From Bacillota bacterium (GTDB lineage: Bacteria > Bacillota > Bacilli > Tumebacillales > Effusibacillaceae): a stretch of DNA of 8,432 bases. The position numbers and the translations under genes are program-made. Under the pieces are notes generated by a model. It had not been told where the DNA came from. It saw nothing but the letters and a program-made list of their open reading frames with translations, and searched no databases. The stretch lies in NCBI GenBank assembly GCA_020059765.1, contig JAGVBM010000248.1, positions 1 through 8,432 of the forward strand. Direction: 5' to 3'. Position 1 is the stretch's first letter. The number at the start of each line of letters is the position of its first letter. This document shows, in pieces, positions 5,645 through 8,432 of this stretch.

Positions 5645-6103
5645 ATGTCCAGACATGTCATTCGATCCTTTGGAATTTTGTTTTCCTTAGTGATTTTGCT
5701 GGGGGGAGCCACTTGGCTGCTTGAAAAATCAAGTGAAAAGCAAACGGAAGAAACGGGGAGCAGCACGAATCGCTCGGTAAAAATTTCGATTGTCACCAAT
5801 GAGATTAAATACACCAGCCCGGACGGAAAAAAAGTGATTGAAGCCTATCGTTGGGATCCCGGAACTATCGTGGTCAATGAGGGTGACGATGTCACACTGG
5901 AGTTTTACGGAATCAAAGGAGAGTCCCATCCGTTTTTAATCAGCGGGTACAAGTTGCAAGGGAAAGTGGAAAGAGGAAAACTGGAAACAGTGCGATTCCG
6001 TGCGGACAAAACGGGAAATTTCCCAATTACCTGTTTGACCCATCCCGACATTCAACATAACGGACCGATGGTCGCCCATTTGGTGGTTTTGCCGCAACCG
6101 TGA
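5645..6103 (+). CDS. Membrane-anchored cupredoxin-domain protein
   Basis: A 152-residue protein with an N-terminal transmembrane anchor (residues 7-25) and an extracellular cupredoxin fold. A type I copper site is suggested by His95 (in Ser-His-Pro-Phe), Cys130 and His133 in Cys-Leu-Thr-His-Pro, which is the amicyanin/pseudoazurin Cys-x2-His pattern, and Met142 as axial ligand; His138 is an alternative ligand. There is no second cysteine, so it is not a CuA site. It probably carries single electrons on the outside of the membrane, or handles copper. The ATG at 5645 is eight bases after AGGGGGG (5630-5636); an upstream in-frame ATG at 5609 lies inside the terminator hairpin and has no RBS. Its own promoter is not evident, so expression may depend on read-through from greA. 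Confidence 0.85.
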   Translation: MSRHVIRSFGILFSLVILLGGATWLLEKSSEKQTEETGSSTNRSVKISIVTNEIKYTSPDGKKVIEAYRWDPGTIVVNEGDDVTLEFYGIKGESHPFLISGYKLQGKVERGKLETVRFRADKTGNFPITCLTHPDIQHNGPMVAHLVVLPQP

Positions 6104-6115
6104 CGGAAATCGGTA

Positions 6116-6144
6116 GTGACACATTATATCCAATGTGTTATACT
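6116..6144 (+). promoter_or_regulatory. Sigma-A promoter of the 58-aa gene
   Basis: GTGACA (-35, five of six matches, 6116-6121) and TATACT (-10, 6139-6144) are spaced by exactly 17 bases, with the extended -10 dinucleotide TG at 6136-6137. The start codon is 22 bases after the -10 box, so the leader would be very short and contain little beyond the RBS. Confidence 0.78.
6119..6138. promoter_or_regulatory. Operator-like palindrome between -35 and -10
   Basis: ACACATT (6119-6125) and AATGTGT (6132-6138) form a perfect seven-base inverted repeat around ATATCC. It fills the promoter spacer and overlaps the -35 box, so a dimeric repressor bound here would block RNA polymerase. The regulator is not identifiable. 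Confidence 0.5.
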
Positions 6145-6166
6145 ATTTGCGGGAGGGGAGTCAGGT

Positions 6167-6343
6167 ATGACACAATATATCGAACAACGCAATTCCATAA
6201 TGCGCTCTTTTGTGGAAACCTGTGAACGGAAAAATGGCATGTCCAGTGAGGAGTTTATTCGTTATTATCGGGAACTGGAAAGCCACGGTTCGGAAGAGGA
6301 ATATAACTGGTGGGTTTACCTCCATTTTCTTGGTGCACGATGA
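6167..6343 (+). CDS. Small acidic protein of unknown function (58 aa)
   Basis: I do not recognise this short cytoplasmic protein. It is rich in Glu, Tyr, Trp and Arg, with a likely two-helix build: residues 1-22 and 26-40, then an aromatic tail containing Tyr46-Asn-Trp-Trp-Val-Tyr. One cysteine (Cys19), no membrane segment. The gene is credible because the ATG at 6167 follows an exceptionally purine-rich ribosome binding site (GGGAGGGGAG, 6151-6160), sits just after a near-consensus promoter, and ends in a hairpin and terminator. An in-frame start at 6116 lies within the -35 box and is rejected. A complete, apparently regulated unit for such a small protein suggests an adaptor, inhibitor or stress product, but that is speculation. 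Confidence 0.75.
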   Translation: MTQYIEQRNSIMRSFVETCERKNGMSSEEFIRYYRELESHGSEEEYNWWVYLHFLGAR

Positions 6344-6360
6344 AAGCGATTACTTTCATC
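6339..6360 (+). other. Hairpin across the stop codon of the 58-aa gene
   Basis: GATGAAAG (6339-6346) pairs perfectly with CTTTCATC (6353-6360) around a six-base loop. The TGA stop at 6341-6343 is within the left arm. No U-tract follows, and the real terminator comes six bases later, so this could be a 3' stability element. Confidence 0.55.
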
Positions 6361-6366
6361 TGAGAT

Positions 6367-6394
6367 CCTCAAGCGATTCAGCTTGAGGCTTTTT
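6367..6394 (+). terminator. Intrinsic terminator of the 58-aa gene
   Basis: CCTCAAGC (6367-6374) pairs perfectly with GCTTGAGG (6381-6388) around GATTCA, followed by CTTTTT (6389-6394). It separates the small gene from the methyltransferase gene, which begins 73 bases further on. Confidence 0.92.
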
Positions 6395-6467
6395 ATCAAT
6401 TTGCAGGGTTTCGCTGTCGGCAGGGCGAATAAGATATCGGTGAGAAATCTGGAATGAGGCGAAAGAC

Positions 6468-7037
6468 ATGGATTATATCAAGCGAACCAAGCAAAAATAT
6501 AATCAATTGGCGCATTCCAATGACCTTCGTCACGGGGACGACGGGACGGCGGGAATGGTCGTCCGGTTCACTACGATGCTGATGGGGGAACGGGTGCTCG
6601 ATTTGGGCAGCGGTACCGGTCAGGATACCCGTACGTTGAAACGATATGGCATTCACGTGCAAGGGTTGGATATTTCGGAAGAAATGATTGAAGTTGCCAA
6701 ACAGACCGTTAATCATGTGTCATTTCGTCGTGGCGATTTTCGCAATCTCCCCTATGATGACGAAGTGTTTGACGGAATCTGGGCCAATCTGTCATTGGTG
6801 CATCTGATGAAAAAAGATTTGTCGATCGCACTGTCCCAGGTCCATCGGGTGTTGAAAGCGACGGGCATTTTTTACGCATCTTTTTTGACACAAGGAACGG
6901 ACGGATTCATTGATGATTTGTATTATTCATTCTATTCGATTGAGGAATTGCGTGAACGTTTTGAGGATAACAAATTGACCGTGTTCGATGAAGTGACGAC
7001 AGACCGGACAGCCCATCTGTTTGCCAGGAAACAATAA
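6468..7037 (+). CDS. Class I SAM-dependent methyltransferase
   Basis: A 189-residue cytoplasmic methyltransferase with a complete small Rossmann fold of the Methyltransf_11/25 type. Motif I is Val-Leu-Asp-Leu-Gly-Ser-Gly-Thr-Gly at 43-51, the acidic residue binding the ribose of SAM is Asp68 (Leu-Asp-Ile-Ser), Asp90 precedes the adenine-contact strand, and Phe-Asp-Gly-Ile-Trp-Ala at 101-106 is motif IV-like. The C-terminal Tyr-Tyr-Ser-Phe-Tyr-Ser-Ile-Glu-Glu-Leu segment is typical of small-molecule methyltransferases. Substrate cannot be told. The ATG at 6468 is eight bases after GAGG. No convincing promoter is visible in the 73-base gap after the previous terminator. It converges on the DUF3889-type gene, whose stop lies only 37 bases away. 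Confidence 0.92.
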   Translation: MDYIKRTKQKYNQLAHSNDLRHGDDGTAGMVVRFTTMLMGERVLDLGSGTGQDTRTLKRYGIHVQGLDISEEMIEVAKQTVNHVSFRRGDFRNLPYDDEVFDGIWANLSLVHLMKKDLSIALSQVHRVLKATGIFYASFLTQGTDGFIDDLYYSFYSIEELRERFEDNKLTVFDEVTTDRTAHLFARKQ

Positions 7038-7074
7038 GCAGGATGTGTCCCGTATTGCTGCTTTCCCCATCTCT

Positions 7075-7416
7075 CTAACGGGATGTTTCTTGGAAAGTGA
7101 CGGACAGCAATTTTTCCGTCGCCGGTTCAAATTGGATCCGTACATAGACTCCCCACTCCCGTTGATTTTGTCGCAGCCAAAATTTAAATGTTTCCTCGGC
7201 GGTATTTTGCGAGATCGTTTTACGGCCGACATGCAGGTAATCGACGATGCTCGCCGCCGGATATTTTTTTTGCGTCTCCTGCATGGCCAATCGTCCCCAT
7301 TTGGCGTATTCAGCCATAAGATGAACGGATTGGCCTGCGCTTACCGGAACCGCATACAGAAAAGGGCTTGCGAGAATCGGAATGACAGCAAGAATGAGAC
7401 AGGAAAGCCGTTTCAC
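7075..7416 (-). CDS. Small secreted DUF3889-type protein
   Basis: A 113-residue exported protein. The signal peptide spans about residues 1-27, with a long hydrophobic core and Val-Ser-Ala before the likely cleavage site. The mature part has the layout I associate with DUF3889 (the YqzG/YhdC family of Bacillus): a helix with Tyr-Ala-Lys-Trp-Gly-Arg-Leu-Ala, then Lys-Lys-Tyr-Pro, followed by three strands ending in Leu-Leu-Ser-Val-Thr-Phe. Function of that family is unknown. The start is GTG, placed eight bases after a full AAGGAGG, which makes the start secure. It lies 51 bases downstream of the YprB-like gene on the same strand with no terminator seen, so co-transcription is likely. Confidence 0.78.
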   Translation of the reverse strand: MKRLSCLILAVIPILASPFLYAVPVSAGQSVHLMAEYAKWGRLAMQETQKKYPAASIVDYLHVGRKTISQNTAEETFKFWLRQNQREWGVYVRIQFEPATEKLLSVTFQETSR

Positions 7417-7467
7417 GGTCGCTCCCTCCTTCGCCGTTTAAGGCTAGTTTTTACCGGAAGAACGGAA

Positions 7468-8432
7468 CTATTCCACGGCATTCCATGTGCGTTTTGGCAG
7501 ATTGGCCAATGTGTTCCGGTAAAACTCTTCCAGTTCTTCAAACGTTCGAATCGGAGGAGCGTTGACTTGCTTTTTCTGAACGGTGCAGGCGGCTTCCTGC
7601 AGCACTATATTTCCATAAGGACGGACAAAGACAGTTTGTCCGCTCGTTCCGGCCAGTTGCAGAATCATTTGTTCAAGCTCCACTTTTTCTTCCAGCATTT
7701 TTTCGATACGTTCCATATGCATCAAATACTGGTCAAGAAGCTGCAGTTCTTCCTTCGTTTGCGTTGATTCATCAGCGGGAACGGTCCCCTGATAAATGAA
7801 TGGCGACAGCATTAAGAGAAACAACACGTCCTCCCGGTTATGCTGCAAGATTTCCTGCTTGATCAGCGGATCGCGCGAATCCAAATAATCGGCATAGCGG
7901 CCCGGTACATAACGGCCGGGCAGTTGATCAGGACGCACGATTCCGTAAAATCGTTCCACCACTTGCAGACCGGCTGCCGGAATCAGACCGGCCGCTTTCA
8001 TCTTTTCGGCGATGCGGAACAAGTCAAGACTTTGAGCGGTTTGAATCTGAAACGGGATCTGGTGGATCTGCAACCGGTGATTCAGGAATGGGATGTCAAA
8101 CCGGTCTCCATTCCATGTGATAATTAGATCCTTATCCATCAACACATCAGCCAGTTGCCGCAGAATGTCCGCTTCCTGTTGCGGATCTTCGACCCAAAAT
8201 TCCATCGGATCCGCTTTCGATAAACCGATACAAGCACTGACCAGATGGGCGTTCGGGTTCTCGCGCAAGCCGGTTGTCTCTATATCGAACGTGCAACCAT
8301 TGCGGCTTTGCAGGGCCCGTGTTAAATTTTTCGCGGGCGGAATGTCAATTGCAAACCCTTGCCGATATGCTTCTTGTACCAATCTTTCAATTGTATCTTC
8401 CGCCACATGCCAGCACAGGTTTTGCCCGTCAA
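7468..8432 (-). CDS. yprB: MrfB/YprB-like DnaQ-fold exonuclease (5' end outside window)
   Basis: A partial protein of about 320 residues whose N-terminus lies beyond the right edge. It is an RNase H-like/DEDD exonuclease. The ExoI motif Phe-Asp-Ile-Glu-Thr-Thr-Gly is encoded around 8271-8289, ExoII Asn-Gly-Asp-Arg-Phe-Asp near 8095-8112, and ExoIII His-Asn-Arg-Glu-Asp at 7828-7842, giving four acidic metal ligands and a His-x3-Asp. From memory, spacing between these residues is close to that of B. subtilis YprB (MrfB), which with helicase MrfA acts in a UvrABC-independent mitomycin C repair route. The acidic C-terminal portion is helical and poorly characterised. A GTG at 8406 could be read as a start, but the frame stays open to the window edge, and the YprB ExoI position implies roughly 60 more residues upstream, so the true start is probably outside. 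Confidence 0.85.
   Translation of the reverse strand, partial: DGQNLCWHVAEDTIERLVQEAYRQGFAIDIPPAKNLTRALQSRNGCTFDIETTGLRENPNAHLVSACIGLSKADPMEFWVEDPQQEADILRQLADVLMDKDLIITWNGDRFDIPFLNHRLQIHQIPFQIQTAQSLDLFRIAEKMKAAGLIPAAGLQVVERFYGIVRPDQLPGRYVPGRYADYLDSRDPLIKQEILQHNREDVLFLLMLSPFIYQGTVPADESTQTKEELQLLDQYLMHMERIEKMLEEKVELEQMILQLAGTSGQTVFVRPYGNIVLQEAACTVQKKQVNAPPIRTFEELEEFYRNTLANLPKRTWNAVE

Noticed and set aside
6401..6435. Promoter for the methyltransferase gene (TTGCAG and TAAGAT)
   Set aside because: The two boxes are 23 bases apart, and the alternatives have either a poor -10 or too short a spacer.
7048..7083. TCCCGT/ACGGGA inverted repeat between the convergent methyltransferase and DUF3889 genes
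   Set aside because: Only six pairs around a 24-base loop and no U-tract on either strand, so not called as a bidirectional terminator.
7021..7767. Long plus-strand open frame overlapping the DUF3889 and exonuclease genes
   Set aside because: Both genes on the opposite strand have clear motifs and a strong RBS; the plus-strand translation is Arg/Phe-rich and has no recognisable domain.
7828..7842. His in place of Tyr in the third exonuclease motif as an anomaly
   Set aside because: His-x3-Asp spacing agrees with what I recall of B. subtilis MrfB/YprB, so it is probably normal for the family.

Overview
The window looks like chromosome of an aerobic, spore-forming Gram-positive bacterium (Bacillota, Bacillales-type). 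The pointers are a Spo0M-like sporulation protein, a SpoVK-type AAA ATPase with a mother-cell-type promoter, a MrfB/YprB-like exonuclease, a DUF3889-type secreted protein, purine-rich GGAGG-type ribosome binding sites, frequent GTG starts and intrinsic terminators with U-tracts. A membrane-anchored cytochrome c and an anchored cupredoxin indicate a respiratory lifestyle. Genus cannot be fixed by eye; an Alicyclobacillaceae-like lineage (Effusibacillus or Tumebacillus type) is a guess.

Layout from left to right. A divergent gene just begins at the left edge (minus strand). Next is spo0M (+), then a roughly 140-bp element with decayed terminal inverted repeats that carries an intrinsic terminator. 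A cytochrome c gene (-) converges on that element. It is followed by a small CxxC protein (+) and an SDR-family protein (+) whose catalytic Tyr and Lys are replaced, closed by a strong terminator. The spoVK-like ATPase (+) and a secreted stalk-domain-like protein (+) follow, then greA (+) with a clear sigma-A promoter. The greA terminator hairpin contains the ribosome binding site of a membrane-anchored cupredoxin (+). A 58-aa orphan gene (+) has its own promoter with a palindrome between -35 and -10 and its own terminator. A class I methyltransferase (+) comes next. It converges on a minus-strand pair: a DUF3889-type secreted protein downstream of the MrfB/YprB-like exonuclease, which runs off the right edge.

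Most genes are single units or pairs with their own signals. There is no large operon, CRISPR array, tRNA, rRNA, prophage or obvious defence cluster. No intergenic gap exceeds 300 bases. I found no convincing new multi-gene system. The best leads are local: the terminator/RBS overlap between greA and the cupredoxin gene, the operator-like palindrome in front of the 58-aa gene, the SDR with a missing catalytic dyad, the MITE-like remnant, and the unfamiliar secreted protein beside spoVK.
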